Below are positions 28,989 to 42,510 of a stretch of DNA of 64,000 nt, piece after piece. Both the position numbers and the translations under genes were made by a program. Position 1 is the first letter of the stretch. Every line of letters begins with the position of its first letter. The DNA comes from Trichobilharzia regenti (taxonomy: Eukaryota > Platyhelminthes > Trematoda > Strigeidida > Schistosomatidae), in contig OX235262.1 of the NCBI GenBank assembly GCA_944472135.2, positions 65,720,887 to 65,784,886 of the forward strand, in the 5' to 3' direction. The notes under the pieces were generated by a model that was given only the letters and a program-made list of their open reading frames with translations, was not told the DNA's origin and ran no database searches.

Positions 28989-31900
28989 AGTTTCATGTAT
29001 CACAAAATATGGTAACTGTTGATATGTCCTAACCCTTTTAATATAGCATCTGTCTTAATGACTGCTCAACACACAGTATTACCATTATACAGTAGAAACC
29101 TCAGCAACAAGCATGATACTCTAGAGCTGATACGCCGATAATTGGGTACATTTTAGGGGATCTAGCACAATCAGGGGCTACGAAATATGATTTGTTAATG
29201 CTATGAAACATGCGTCTACTGTTTCGTGCTATGCATGGTTACACGCAGAGGATGCAACCTACACGAAATAATCAGGGATTCACGCATTGGCCCAGCTAAG
29301 TATTAATAATTCCTAATTACGCTGAATGCAAACTTATTGTCTATATCTACAAGAGTTGATGTGCTAAATTTCTTGTTCTGTTAGTGTGTATAACCTCTTC
29401 CAGTCCTTGTAGACTATACACTCACGGTAACGACGACGAACCTACGTTTTAACTTGTGCCACTCCCTTAAGTGGCACTGACATCATCACACAATTTATAT
29501 CACTTGAACGACACGAAGTAACTATAGCAAGACAGGCTGAACAGCTCATGTAATCGTAGCTGAAATTCCCGGAATGATTAGAATACTTCACTACTTATGA
29601 ACTCCCAATAACATGTGGTATTTTTTACCAGAAATCCAACACTCGCTTAAGTGCAGCGGTTCAGCCGATAGCTTCAACAGTTTCTAAACCCAGAAATCCA
29701 CTTATGAACTAAGACTTATGTGCGACTGAAATGTGAAACTATGGGAAATACTTCGGAAGTCATGACTTTGTTACAACTAAACTCCCTTTTAACGCTTTTA
29801 CTTCTATCTGGTAGGTATGGGGCTCAATTAGGCGGAGGAGGGACGCCACAACAGACAGTCCTAACAGAGTTAAAGTAGTGCCAAGATATCATAAAAAGTG
29901 GTAGAAATACAGTGGTAATCTGAAAAACCAATTTATTGGTCTGCTTGCACAGACTCGAGATCGCTTCCAGTCGGCTCCATCTAGAAGTTACACTCACAAT
30001 TGGTTTGAGACTAAAAATTCTGCCAGACCTGCGATCAAGTGGCACTACCTTCTGACTTCTACCTGGTGGCCTTTACACCTCACTAAATAGATAAGGGGAA
30101 TATAAAATTTACGGCTGCTGAAAGATGTATTTGTTGGCAGTGATTTGAAGAGTGTATCCAGGTAGGTTAACACGCCACAACGGAACTGCAACCTGTTGTT
30201 CCTTGAAAATTATATTCATTACGATGTGCTTCAGTCCACATGGATAAACAAGTTGATCACTGGTGGTAAAACAGCAGAGCTTCAATTGAGTTGAGTTGAT
30301 GAACTCCTTTGATCCCTTATAGTAACATCATTCTAACCACTGAAAACGGTTACTTATACTGTGAATTATTCAACAAAACATTTGCAGCTACTTATCTTAA
30401 AACATCAGTTCATTTTGTATGTTATGCTGTCATAACGAAAAGTCTCTATCTTCCTTCACTACAAGAAATTCATAATGGGATCACACAGACTATTACCAAA
30501 CAACATTTAAAGTCTGAAGGCGTACAGTTGAACTGTCATAGACGGAATGATACGAGGTTCTGACATTTAATAATATATATTCTCGTTTTTGTAAATGAGG
30601 GACGCCAGTTTACAGGCATCATCAGCTCGATAAATTACACATACGATTGGTAGTTAGTAAAGATAATATAATAGGGTACATATTTTTTCCTAGCTATATA
30701 GGATACACCAGTTGTATAGGCATGCGTGATCTACGGTTGCTATCATTTTGTCTTTAGTTTGTGGGAAAAATTTGATAACTAGTGATTCAATGGACCACAT
30801 CAAGAGATATGGAGATATTGACTTCGCATTAACAAAAAACCGAAGTATTTGTTGAGTGGATTACAGATACTTGGGAAAATAAATAAAGCTTGAAGTCAAT
30901 TCCCTATTATAACGATAAAATGAATATTATAATAATATAATGTCTTTTAATGCAGACGGGGGACCCAAGTTGACAGGCATCATCAATACGACAATAATGC
31001 ACACATGAAGTAAGCATGTTTAAAATTTTTCACTGACAAGATATATATATATATGTATACAAGGAAGGATAATGGAACAATGATAGTATACACACTTTGC
31101 ATAAGTTGAAATAATTTGTAGGATATAATCCTGGGCACCATTACCGTTTGAATTTGTCGAAAATGGAAGTAACAACTGGGTGTTGCGTTAAAATTGGTCG
31201 ATGTGGTGGGCTACTCACAAAAGAATAAAAATGGCTTATAAAACGATAGTTAGTTTACCGTAAACGATGTTTTGAGTAACATAATCTGCAAAAGGCTCAC
31301 CATATTAGTTAGAATACAGTTAAACATGCAAAGAAGTACCGTTGATTCAGCAACTGGTGAATTTTTTTATTCTTTTCGATCTGGAACCAGAATGACCGAG
31401 AAACAATCCTTTATTATAACTTAGTTTTTTCTTTTCCTTTATAAACTGTCTGACTGTGCAACCTGAAAAGCACTTTGATCAATATTAGACCAAATTTATG
31501 CGTCATCAGTAACTACCCAAACCATTACTGGTCATTTCATAGAGATAGAATCAGGTACAAAGATGATGAAACGCACATCATGGAATCTACGGTTAGTGGA
31601 ACAATAGATACGTCATTTTTGCATTGTGATAGCAGTACCTGAGTTGCCATTGTTCTGTGTAAGAATACTCTAGGTTCTTAATTTTTAACGTGTTAATTAA
31701 TCGAAACCCGAAATTGGTTCTTATATCACGTCACCCGTTACAATAAACTTACAAAAATCTTGATTTTATGCTTAAAACGTATTACATTTTGCACTAAACG
31801 AGAAAAAGCAGCCAATCTGTATGAATATATTTAGCTGATTTATCAAAAGTAACTATGGTGAAAAAAGCAGTATATACTGAAGTTGCAAATTTCATCAAGA

Positions 31901-33219
31901 CTAGTCACGTGTACATATAACAGACACACATATTTGAGAGACAACGTAAATACAACAAGAAATAGTGACAACTAAATGTTCAGTTAAACAGAGGTATGTC
32001 CGATGGGTAGTGATCCATGAAGCCAGAGCTGAAATTGACCCCAAGCTTCTTACTGATGCGCCCACGATCAAATGCTGAATTTCAGGGGAAAGGAAACAAT
32101 TCACGTCAGAATCCTAAGCTATAAGTCTCTATTTTTTCACCTTCCAATCAAATTACTGCATTGGTGAAATTTATTTATAGCTATCACCGCTATCCTGACC
32201 CGCTATGGAACCCATAAATTCTTTATGATTCATGATAATTTATCCGACCTTCGGCTTAGCACCGTGACTATTCATAATACTGTATATAACCGTTCTGAGC
32301 TGCAATCTGTCAGTCTTATTGACCCGATTTTATTTGACACAATAAAGATGTCAATAAAAGTAATTTTATAACGGTTTATGAACTGCGACGGTATAATTGC
32401 ACAGTCCCGTTTTTATTTTGTGCCTCCGCCTGTGATATAAGTCCCCTAAGGAGCAGATCACTGAAATTCTAGCCCAATGGGTTGTTTAGGCTAATTCGGC
32501 TTTCATAGCTCAATCATACCGAGAATGCAGCCTGTGAGGTCGTCCCTAAGCAGGCGAAACTACCGTTCGGTGTTTAGGTCACATCGACCTTCCTAGGTAC
32601 CCTTACAGGTTCACGTGAGTTTTCGCATTCAGCCACTCATATCAGCCGGTCAATAGTGTGTGATATCACGTACTAGTGAGGGCTGAACTCTCTTGTCGTA
32701 TATTTGGATACCTCTTAAACTGGCAACCATCTTTTCAGGGTATGAACTAGCAAGTCGTTTCCTTTCAGTAAGTCTTTGACATGAATTTCGGTGTCTAAGA
32801 CAGAAATTATTGAAACTTGTGGGAAGTGCCACCCAAACCTACGGTCAGGCAACTGTGTTTCCCGCCCGAAATTCGCAGTGTGTGCTCCACCAACAGCCTG
32901 TGACGTCACGCGGGGCTCTTGTGGCCCCATTCTCAACTTTGTTTTTGTCAATGTATTGAGTGCATCTCCTTTCGTAACCAAGAACTCAAAACCAGTGTTT
33001 TCACTTATGAACTGGAATAAGTTACTGTTTCACAGTCTATCTCAGTAGTAATTATCTCAGAAAGGTTACCGGTTTCTTCAATATTTGCAAGATGGTATAG
33101 GACAGGAGCGTAGGTCTTTAAACGCGTGCCAAACCACCAGTGACACCAGGAGAAATGTCCTGTTGATTTGACCTGTCTGTGCGTGCTTCTTGCTCTAGAG
33201 CGTTGTCTTTCATTTGTTC
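28989..33219. other. 4.2 kb without recognisable genes
   Basis: No coding exon, LTR pair or RT motif could be supported. Two short diverged direct repeats share acaggcatcatca (near 30613 and 30976). The stretch 32300-32400 has an LTR-like look (cacaataaagatgtcaataaa), but no partner is visible. A small frame at 32791-33048 has no recognisable domain. Confidence 0.4.
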
Positions 33220-33611
33220 TGTAGGGGTTCTACTACGGCTTAGAGTGGACCTATACTCTAAACACCCTTACAAACTTCGTCACCGTTTTGCTACCTGCTA
33301 AGCTTATCAGTACACTACTCGACGCGCAAATACTGACGAACTGTATCGTTGTAAAAAAAAGACTTGATGTGACAAGAGTACCTGGGAGAATTATATTTTA
33401 TTCAACGAAATATAAAATTCAATAAATAAAGAAGTCATACAACTTATCTGCAGACGTTGCTGGAGGTAGGCTCGGAGAGTGTGCAGAAAGAGAGCACAAC
33501 AAGAGAGCGAACCAAAGAACGTACGGAAGACTCACAAGTCAAAAGGTAAAACGTGGATCACTGTGGGTGAGTCAGTTTAAACAAAAGTTCAAAGGTACAA
33601 TGTGCACTACA
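33220..33611 (-). repeat. 3' LTR
   Basis: Pairs with 36617-37005, with few differences by eye plus small indels in A/T runs. It contains aataaataaag. Confidence 0.85.
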
Positions 33612-34560
33612 GGTTATCCCCCCCCTAGAAGGTTGGTGGGAAACCAGCAAGCTTCGATATACGACAGTAGGATGGCTTGGCACAATAGCAATGAGTGAAT
33701 GAGAAGGTTTGAAAATAGCAATAGTAAAAAAAGAAATTTTACCGAAAGGAAAGAAAGCAAGAGAAAAGAAAAAAATTAAGGTAAGTTGGAAGTGGTATGT
33801 ACATGATTAGTGAAGTAAAACGGAATATGATAAGAAATGACGCTGGTGCCTTGTGCGGTTGTAAGCTTCTGCGGTCTGATGTTGTTTTTTTTTGTCTTTC
33901 ATATTTTTATTAATCTTTTTTTTGGTATTTATTTTTTTTTATTGTATCGATTCATTCTTTTTTTTTATTCCGCACTATTACAAGCTTACTTATGTGGAGG
34001 TTTGATGGTAAACCTCTGGCGCCGAGGCTGTCGTAGCAAGAAGGTGACTCATTATGTCTAACTTTCATATTAGACCAATGCTCCCTTCCTCCGCTTCAAC
34101 AGAGCCTAGCAGTCATGTTAAAGGCAATCATTATATCAGCGTATGATAAGGAGCAGGGTAAAAAAAACAACAGAAGAAAATGGGAAAGAAGGTTAAGATT
34201 TCAAAATCGGTGCAAAGGTACTACAAAAGCTGGTGCGAAATCAATGCGAGGAAAAGTGGTGCAACTTGGAAGTAGTACGTTAGAATGAGATAAAACAAAG
34301 GAAGTTTCTACCCTGTGAGAACTTATAAAATTACAGAGAAGTTAGTACATAACCCATAGCTATGAGTAGTTATGATTACCAAAATTACTTTGTTCATGTT
34401 GCTAAGTGCATAACTAAGATGATGCATAATGTTTATAAGTACGGTTCACAAAATAAATGAATTGCAGGAGGGCATAAACCCGAAGGAATATAGTACAGGC
34501 TGTGAAAATAAATTGAGCGGATTACTATGTACAGCATAGAAGTGAAGCATTTATGCGCAA
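33612..34560 (-). other. 3' untranslated region of the CsRn1-like element
   Basis: Closely matches 9846-10825, including long poly-T tracts and a short hairpin around ggaggttt...aaacctc. There are no credible coding frames. Confidence 0.65.
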
Positions 34561-35687
34561 AAAAAAATATGTATATCTGGACTAGCTACCAAGATATCGT
34601 CCAGATAGGCGAAGGCGAAATCAAGCCCGCGCAAAACGTCATGTATAAAACGCTGGAAGGTTTGTGCAGCGTTCCGTAAGCCAAAAGGCATTCGAAGAAA
34701 CTCGAACAGGCCAAACGGTGTAATCACAGCAGTCTTAGGTATATCTTCGGGGTCGACGGGAATCTGGTAGTAAGCCCGTGTAAGGTCCAGTTTGCTGAAT
34801 ACTCGAGCTCCCTTGAGTGAGGCGGTTAAATCGTGTATGTGCGGGACAGGGTAGCGATCGGGAACAGTTTGTGCGTTTAGTCTGCGGTAGTCGCCACAAG
34901 GACGCCAATCTAAACCGTTATTCTTAGGTACCAGGTGCAACGGTGAGGACCACGGGCTGCTGGATGGCCTAATAATCCCCATTTCCAGCATATGCTCAAA
35001 CTCCGCTTTGACAACCTTTAGTTTTTCTGGGGATAGTCGCCTCGGCTTTGCGAAAACTGGCGGGCCAGTAGTGACAATATGGTGTTTGACGTTGGAAGTC
35101 GCACATGGCAGGCCGCTGCTAGGTTTGAACAAATCTGAAAAAGACTGCAGTATATGCGAATAAGGACCAGTGCTAGTGGGTGTGGCATATACCGGGCTGA
35201 GGGCTGGGCCTTGTGTGACGATACCGCTGACGGAGAGGTTTGTGACAGGATCTTTTAACTTATGATTACCTGTATCTACCAGTAATTGGTAGTGCTGCAA
35301 TAGATCCATGCCAATTATACCTGTGGTAACGTCTGCCACCAGGAAGACCCAACGAAGTGAACGACGCAAACCGATGTTAAGATCTATAAAGCGCCTGCCG
35401 AACGTAGCAATTGGCGAACCGTTTGCGGCTCGTAGTTGAAGAGACATTGGCCGCCTGCGCTCCTCTACTGTGGGTGGGATTACACTGACCTCTGCTCCGG
35501 TATCAATTAGGAAGCGTATCCCAGTGTTACGGTCGGTAACATAGAAGAGGCGACATGAGAGTGGTTCGCCAGCGACGTTAGTCGCCAGTACGTGCTGGCT
35601 TGCTAGTTTCCCGACTGTTGAACATCGAAGGTGCACGGGCGAGTGCACTTTTGGGCTTTTGCTCCGTAACGTCGATGATACCAGCAC
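34551..35687 (-). pseudogene. Pol: protease and truncated RT
   Basis: Pol overlaps the end of gag in the -1 frame. Protease is [14 protein letters not shown] (about residues 58-71), followed by [21 protein letters not shown] and [15 protein letters not shown] runs from [20 protein letters not shown] through [39 protein letters not shown] and [20 protein letters not shown] to the catalytic [12 protein letters not shown]. It then runs at once into untranslated sequence (IHIFFCA, stop). The thumb, RNase H and integrase are absent, so no active enzyme is expected. Confidence 0.85.
35568..35612 (-). promoter_or_regulatory. Putative -1 ribosomal frameshift signal (gag to pol)
   Basis: On the minus strand G GGA AAC (35612 to 35606) is in the gag register and is followed immediately by the gag TAG. 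After a 6-base spacer comes a stem GCCAGC (35599-35594) with GCTGGC (35573-35568). An inner ACGT/ACGT helix can extend it, leaving one bulged C. The -1 frame is pol. Confidence 0.72.
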
Positions 35688-36433
35688 ACTCCAGGCTGGT
35701 TACTTCGGGACTGTCGGCGCTTGCTGCTAGCACGTGGCAAGGGTCTGCTACTACGCGAACTCGAGGGACTGCGTCCACGACTCCTGGAGTTCATCTCCTG
35801 TCGTATACTACAGATCTCCTCGTATAGCTTGGCTATATGGGCCACCGCGTCAAAGCTTGATGACCCCCCATCAGACGAATCTTTAGTCTGAGCGGGAGCA
35901 GCAGTTACTGTTGCGGAAATGCCAATTTTGGGATTGATGGCCTCTACGGCTCTATCAGCTGCCTCGGCTATCTCCTGTAAGGGGTACTTGTAGATCGGTG
36001 CTAAGATACCCTGGACTGCCTGAGGTAATCTTTGAAGCCAAAGTTGTTTGAGAAAAACCTCGTCAATTTTAAAGTCCGCCACTAGCTGCTTCATCTGCCT
36101 CAACATTTGTGAGGGCTTGCGGTCACCTAACTGAACATCGCGGAAAAGTTCCTGCACTTTCTGTTGGTCAGTAAGTGCGACTCGTTGAATTAACGCCTGT
36201 TTGAGCCGCTCGTACCGATCCGGAGACGGATCTGCGAGAACGTCAGCCACCTCGTCTATGACACTTTCGGGTAGGCTCACAATCACGTGGTTTACTTTGG
36301 TCTCTTGTGAGTGTATGTGTCTAATGGCAAACTGAGCCTCTATATGATTAAACCATGCAGCTGGACGATGTGTCCAGAAGGCGGGGAGTTGCAGCGTTAT
36401 AGCCATCTCTGACGCAGAACTGTTGTCAGCCAT
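35603..36433 (-). CDS. Gag of the CsRn1-like element, 276 aa, CHCC type
   Basis: I chose the ATG giving [20 protein letters not shown]; the frame is open nine codons further upstream. The capsid part includes [35 protein letters not shown] and [16 protein letters not shown], the same order as the Gag at 17288. A basic RS-rich stretch ([20 protein letters not shown]) precedes the CHCC box [18 protein letters not shown]. It ends at TAG directly after the slippery heptamer. It appears intact. Confidence 0.85.
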   Translation of the reverse strand: MADNSSASEMAITLQLPAFWTHRPAAWFNHIEAQFAIRHIHSQETKVNHVIVSLPESVIDEVADVLADPSPDRYERLKQALIQRVALTDQQKVQELFRDVQLGDRKPSQMLRQMKQLVADFKIDEVFLKQLWLQRLPQAVQGILAPIYKYPLQEIAEAADRAVEAINPKIGISATVTAAPAQTKDSSDGGSSSFDAVAHIAKLYEEICSIRQEMNSRSRGRSPSSSRSSRPLPRASSKRRQSRSNQPGVCWYHRRYGAKAQKCTRPCTFDVQQSGN

Positions 36434-36616
36434 CTTGCACACAGGGCACAATATTAACAAGGTGATAAAAAAACCAATATAAGTACAAAGAAAACAAATC
36501 GAATCTTTATAACCGTGCGTGAAAGGAAAAAAAATAACAAAATAAACGGTACGTAAAAAGAATCGTTAACACGTTAAGCTACTATAGCGGAAAACGGTGA
36601 AAACGGGCTCACCACT

Positions 36617-37005
36617 TGTAAGAGTTCTACTACGGCTTAGAGTGGACCTATACTCTAAACACCCTTACAAACTTCTTCACCGTTTTGCGACCTGCTAAGC
36701 TTAGCAGTACACTACTCGACGCGCAAATACTGACGAACTGTATCGTTGTAAAAAGACTTGATGTGACAAGAGTACCTGGGAGAATTATATTTTATTCAAC
36801 GAAATATAAAATTCAATAAATAAAGAAGTCGTACAACTTATCTGCAGACGTTGCTGGAGGTAGGCTCGGAGAGTGTGCAGAAAGAGAGCACAACAAGAGA
36901 GCGAACCAATGAACGTACGGAAGACTCACAAGTCAAAAGGTAAAACGTGGATCACCGTGGGTGAGTCAGTTTAAACAAAAGTTCAGAGGTACAATGTGCA
37001 CTACA
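36617..37005 (-). repeat. 5' LTR
   Basis: Starts TGTAGTGCACATTG on the minus strand and ends TACA two bases before TGGTGAGCCCG. Between the LTR and the gag ATG is a short leader (36434-36616). Confidence 0.85.
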
Positions 37006-38439
37006 GGTCTACCTTGACTGTCTTGTAGTTATGCCTGTGTTTCATATGCTGGTATGACGTCCACAACAATGCCTGAGATTATGTGGTTAGTGCCCTTAGC
37101 CGCATTGTCCTCATGTCCTTTTGTGAAACATCTCCTCTTCGTTATTCTACCTGCTATGATTGACTACTGCCTAAGAGTCAAATAAATATCTTGGGCATGT
37201 ACTGCATACCCTTGAAGTTCTTGCAGCTAACCTTCCTGTCCTCCTCAATTGAAACATTATTTATTTTCCCTGGTCTTTGGGACATGAAAGTTAACTAAAT
37301 ACCCTCAGCTATAGTCTAATATACGGTTGTTTAAGTGGGGGCAAAAAGTGTCAGTAAGATGAAGCAACGCAGATCAGCTGCCCATGCATCAGCCATTCTT
37401 AGACCTAATGAATTAATGATCAAAGTGATGCTCGAATTGGGTCGATTGTAATTCAGAATCGAGTTTATCGAACCCTAGAATCTCACCTGTTGTAGTTACT
37501 AATGTATTTATTCTCATAGGTTCAACTTTTCGCAGATGAGATATCCTTAAGTAAATCATGGAGAAAATCTGAAAATGAGATGACATGGATAAAAAATTTG
37601 AGTTATGTTCGACTGCGATGTGACGATAGGCCTATTGAGGGTGTTCAGTAAGCGATGCTTAATGAAAAATATTCAGAAAGAAACTGTACAATAGCTAGCA
37701 TAAGGTTCGAAGTCAGTAGCTTCTGAACGTGTGTTTCATAATCCCACTGGTGTACGAGTGAAGGGAAAGTCACCATACAGTGCAGTTCGGCACAGAGCAA
37801 AAGCTATCAGAGCGTAAATAGTTATTGTCCCATTTTGGTTAGTCGTCTCATCCCTTTGCATTCGTTGACCACTAACTGCCTACCAAGGGATTTCAAAGTA
37901 CACAGGTAATCCTGTCAGGTGTAGAAATTCCCCATATCTAGGTTCGGTAGAACCTTTTGTTTGGACCTTCACATGGAATTGCGCCACCCATACCTTATCT
38001 TGGTATATTTTCTTCAGGTTTTCTTCGTCAGAGTCCCCACATTGGAAACATGTTAGATGGCTCATACGAAACCATCAAATTTAGATTTTCCTACTGGCGA
38101 ATGTAAAAAGCGGCATGCCACGAGATTCACTGTTTGGTTGTCCATCGTTTACCCCGCGTATCAAGAAATCGCAAAGTACTGCCAAGACTGCCACAGTTAT
38201 CTGAGCTAATTTTCAGAGGATCCAAAGGGAGTTTACAGTGGACACCGGAGTCCTCGAATCGCACGCACATCACAGTGATCCTGTGGGCGAGTCCAAAGAA
38301 TAAGTACCTTGTGTCAAGGCGAATAAGTACCGAGCCATATTAAATGTGTACACGAGCGACAAACAATACCACTCCTCCCTCTATTTCGGAAGTACTCTGT
38401 ATTATATATCAATGTACGTCAGGATGATTCAGATTCAGA
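37006..38439. other. No supported gene
   Basis: Around 38100-38200 the plus strand gives WLSIVYPAYQEIAKYCQDCH, which looks like the end of a retroelement integrase zinc domain. It is too short and isolated to call. Confidence 0.35.
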
Positions 38440-38630
38440 TGATAAGGATAGAAGGCTCTTGTGTCCTGTGCTAATCCCTGCAATATATATCTCTGCGCAG
38501 ATCTAACTTCTCTTTGAAAGCATCCATCGATGGAGCTGATACTACTGAATCAGGTAAGGAGTTCCAGTCGTTGACCACTCTGTGAGAGAATCTAAATTCT
38601 GCACGTATTTTAATCGTCGGATAGAAAACA
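38440..38630 (-). pseudogene. C-terminal end of a non-LTR reverse transcriptase
   Basis: On the minus strand it reads FRFSHRVVNDWNSLPDSVVS, then APSMDAFKEKLD. This is the conserved end of many CR1/Jockey-like RT proteins (RVVxxWNSLP...). Only this end remains. Confidence 0.65.
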
Positions 38631-38639
38631 TATCACTCA

Positions 38640-41385
38640 TTCAAATTTTAGATTTTTTTGTTCCGATTAATCCATTGCGAAATCTTACTTTGTTGTTACT
38701 GTAATAAGAAATTAGCATTTCAAGGCACTTGTCAGTGATATTGAATGCAGTATGAGCGCTGTTTACGACACATTGCGCTTCTAAAGCTGGCCAGTGGAAA
38801 TAATCAAAGTTCGAACGTCTCCCCAGATTCCCTTGAAGGATGTGAAGAAAAGGAAAAGTCATCAAAGAAAAAAGGTATTTATTGAAAGTCATTCACTTTG
38901 TTTCGTCTGGATTCACTTTGTATTTTAATTTCTGTTATGGGTTCTGTTTCAAGTTATTTTATTTTTATTATTTCTCAATATACTATGTTCATCCAGACTC
39001 TAGATTCTATTGATATTGAAGATGCTTTTTCATTGTTCATGACAAACCGAGACCTATTAAGACAAAAAACCACTAGAAAGTGCTAGAATGCTAGTGCGTA
39101 TATGCAACAAATCAATTCATATTGCTATATCTCATATATTTAAAAACGGCCAAGTTAAACTTTAAGCGTCAGTAACCTTGAAACACTCAGTGAGCAAGCT
39201 AGTGAAACCTAGTAATTATTGATATAACCTAGTAATTATATTGTAGTCATGAATAACATTTGCTTAATGAAGTGCTATGTTATTAAATGGGATATCTGGC
39301 GAGTTTCAGTTTAGGTTTGGGGGAGATTAAGCTAAAATTTTGGCTAAAGACAGGTAAGGGTTAAGCTAACCTAGTGATGGCGACATAAGGGTTGGGTTCG
39401 AATTATATTATGGTTAGTTTCGGGATTTTTCCGCGTTAGATTTAGCAAACATTAGGGTTATTGTTAGGGTTAGAAGACTAGATAATTAAATGAACAGAAT
39501 GTGGTTTAGTTACTCTGATAATACTCCGATCCATAACTCAGAGGTAATTTTGTCACATCAGAGGAAGGTATCCTGTGTAACAGCTTCATACCTTTTGGCT
39601 CATTAATTTTATGAATGTATGTATTGCATGCTCAAAAACCGCCCTTATCATGTGGTTGGTGCGTCAAAGGTTATCTGTCTGTTGCTGCTTACTGGCGCTT
39701 AAAGTTTGACTGCCATGAAAACGTAGGAATAGACTCTAATCCTCGAATTTCCTCAACCGCGACTAGACAGGATACATTCGTTTTACACCTCTTTTATCGC
39801 ACCGAATATGTATTTGTTCTCGACAGATACCGCTCGTGTTTTAGCAAAATAGTTTGCTTTTGATGAGAGCTGTTATCTGACGACGCTACTCGACATATTT
39901 ACCATTCTTCGCTAGTTGTCACATCTCAGTACTTTCCACTTTTGAGAGTACGGTGATACTGCGAAGCCTTCCACAAGATTACTGCAAGTCTAGTCATGCG
40001 CTTTAAAAAAACGGTGCGTAACAATGTTTTTTAGTTGGTTTTCGACCATAATCTCTTACTTATCACTATAAGATTTTTAACCACTAGCATTCGTTATTTC
40101 CAATCATAATTTACTGAAATAAGCAGTGACGACAGAACTTTCAGTTAACTAACAGCCCTTTAAATTAGCGCACGAGTATATTTTCCAGGCACACCTTCAG
40201 AAAGATATGATTATTTAAACCTAACAGTGGTGACAAAATCCTGATTACATATCGGTTTGTTACGGTATCATGTTCAAGATATTTTAGAAACCGTTAGTGT
40301 TTTGTGACAGTTGTTGGTGTAGAACTATTGAGTTCCCACGTTGCTGAGAAATCTGTTATGTTTCATACTTTTTTTGGACTGCAAATAGATAAACAAATCA
40401 AAATTTAAGTTTGAAAAGGTGCGCAAAGGTTTTGAATTGCATCTGCTTAGTGACACCACTCACTCATCCTTTACATTCTCGTGGTCTGTACTCGGTGCAA
40501 TCGTGTAATACTATTTAACTGTTTAAACATTTAGTCCACTAGTTAATATTCTTACACCTAGATTGATATGGAGCTATAGTTTGTTAATTCCAGTATTATG
40601 CTTTTGAACTACGTGCTTTATATGGCTCCGACTCAATAGATATGGCTGACAGGTTGTTTCAGAAACATACACAGCTGGTGAAGGTCGTAAAATTGTTTAG
40701 TGTCTATGTAGACAGAATTTGTCATTCCCTCTCTACTCACAACTAAAAAAGTTAGATTGAAAAAAAAATGTATTCAATTTCTATAGGGAATTTAATCTTT
40801 TCAATTGACCTTAAATTCGAGGAACAAAATTCAGATAAGAAAATGAGTCAATAAGTTGCTGCATTTTGGAAATTCGAAAGATAGAGAACGAGTTCACCTA
40901 TTTCATCGTAGTAGATTTCTCTTCGCATCTCTTGTGTACTTAGCCCTTAAAATCTCCAGTTCACAAGTTCTATTTCTAAGTATTTATCTAACCACCTATA
41001 TCGAAAATGTATTGGTTTTACTTTTATTTTACTTCACACTGATTTTCTAGTGACTGTCTTACTAGGTTAAATTGTTTGTAGAACGTAACACCCTCTTCAC
41101 TGGGTCAATATCCACTAGTTTTTCACTTCACCCTTTTCAACTAATATCTTTTTTTAATTAAAACATTACCGACCCACTGTATAGCACCTGGTTGAAATTT
41201 AGTAGTTAAGAATTTGACGTTGAGTAGATGATACTTGTAATTATTGAATATGTCTATTTTCCAGTGATAGAAAACCAAAACCAAATTGACTTTTTTAACG
41301 TTCAGCTACCTAATACTGGCGGCTTTAAGTATCGTAAAGTTAGCAATTACACTTTGTGTTTTTATTCGTTGTGAAATATTAGCCC
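38640..41385. other. 2.7 kb without recognisable genes
   Basis: AT-rich sequence. The frame at 39615-39863 (82 aa) has no recognisable domain or splice context. It lies upstream of the exon at 42943 and may be intron of that gene. Confidence 0.4.
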
Positions 41386-41514
41386 ACGCCGACGCACACC
41401 TGATATCAATGGTCGGCCTGCGAATTTTGGGCTACCGATATCCACGCTAAAAATTCCACACGAACTAAAAAAATACGGTGTGGAATCAAGTTGTAATCAA
41501 AAAATCAAAAAATA
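41386..41514 (+). repeat. tRNA-headed SINE, 5'-truncated
   Basis: Only the body (cgacgcacacctgatatc onward) and the A-rich end remain; the A-box head is missing. Same family as 14669. Confidence 0.75.
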
Positions 41515-41866
41515 AGTTAGTTAATGATGGTTTACAAATCTAATATTTTAACCTCTAGTTGAGGACACTTGAGCCAATTCATATTCATTCAACACTAGTA
41601 CCTTGCGGTGCCTCAATGTGGTGGAGGAGGCTGCTTAATATCACAATAGCTAAAAGCTCACTGTCACCCTTCTGTGTTAGACCAACTTGATATAATATAT
41701 GACTCCTTAGTTCAGCACCACTGAAACAACCAGGTCGCACAATGTGTCTCTATACGATGAAATGAGAATTTGCTGATCAGAGAGACTATACTACAGAACA
41801 GCTGTTCTTCCTGTGATTCTCAAAATACCTTGTCTTAGTATATGTTAGGTCACTATGCAATTGCCA

Positions 41867-41887
41867 ATATATATATATATATATATA
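41867..41887. repeat. (TA)n microsatellite
   Basis: Simple AT alternation of about 21 bases. Confidence 0.8.
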
Positions 41888-42029
41888 ATTGGCGGTAAAA
41901 TCTATAGGTTACATACTAACCCCCTGAAAAGTCAAATGTAAAAGACGTCACTAAAACTTCGTTGACTAAGCCTGTATTTTGTAAATTAGGGTGCATGCTT
42001 ACCTATGCTAAATATGTAAAGTGGGATAT

Positions 42030-42510
42030 GTCAATGTTTGTAAGAGATATTGTGAAGCTACATCAACTGAGATGGCTAGGACACATGTTTCACATGCCAA
42101 CCCAGTACCTTCCTCGATGAATAATGTTAATTAATATATGATTGGGTCGGAAAAGAGTTAGAGGAGATCAAACCAAGACCTGTCAAGAGTCAGTGTAGTC
42201 TTTGTTTGTTGGTTTGAACCACGAAGGGAGGTATAGATTACCTGGATTCGGTCTTCGAGATTATAAAAACCAATGACTTGAAATTGTGGGCGATATGGCT
42301 CAAAACCTTTCTCAGTGGTGCAGATAGATTCATTCTCTTTCAAGTTCCAAGTCCCATTAAATCTTCATGTTTTTCCATGTAATTGATTATTCTACCTTCG
42401 GCACTTGTCCGCTCATTATATTTCTTTCAAATCCTCTTTTTGTGTGCTACATGGAGTGTTACAACTTGTATTCCTGTGCAAAGTTCTACGTTGAAACAAT
42501 TGCAAAGTAG
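42030..42510 (+). pseudogene. 3' end of a non-LTR element (RT C-terminus plus 3' UTR)
   Basis: It reads DIVKLHQLRWLGHMFHMP, the C-terminal RT motif, then a degenerate tail. The 3' part (gatatggctcaaaac through tgtgtgctacatggagtgtt to caaagttctacgttgaaac) matches 46950-47190 and 50290-50530. Confidence 0.65.

Larger units (their letters stand above)
33220..37005 (-). mobile_element. CsRn1-like Gypsy element, LTR-bounded, internally deleted, 3.8 kb
   Basis: The 3' LTR is at 33220-33611 and the 5' LTR at 36617-37005 (TGTAGTGC...TACA on the minus strand). Inside the 5' LTR lies TGGTGAGCCCG as the primer-binding site. Inside the 3' LTR a G-run polypurine tract (ggttatcccccccc on the plus strand) is present. 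The flanking tetramers GTTC and GGTC are at best an imperfect target duplication. The order is gag, protease, RT, then a jump into the 3' untranslated region. RT is cut just after its YLDD motif, and RNase H and integrase are gone. The copy at 9464-12126 keeps exactly the part missing here. Confidence 0.85.

Noticed and set aside
32791..33048. 85-codon Cys-rich frame
   Set aside because: No signal peptide, domain or splice context, and the opposite strand is equally open.
37880..38343. Cys-containing frames suggesting a zinc finger or integrase zinc domain
   Set aside because: Motifs are isolated, in different frames and strands, with no catalytic core nearby.
39445..39475. Two TTAGGG units
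   Set aside because: Only two interrupted copies; not a telomeric array.
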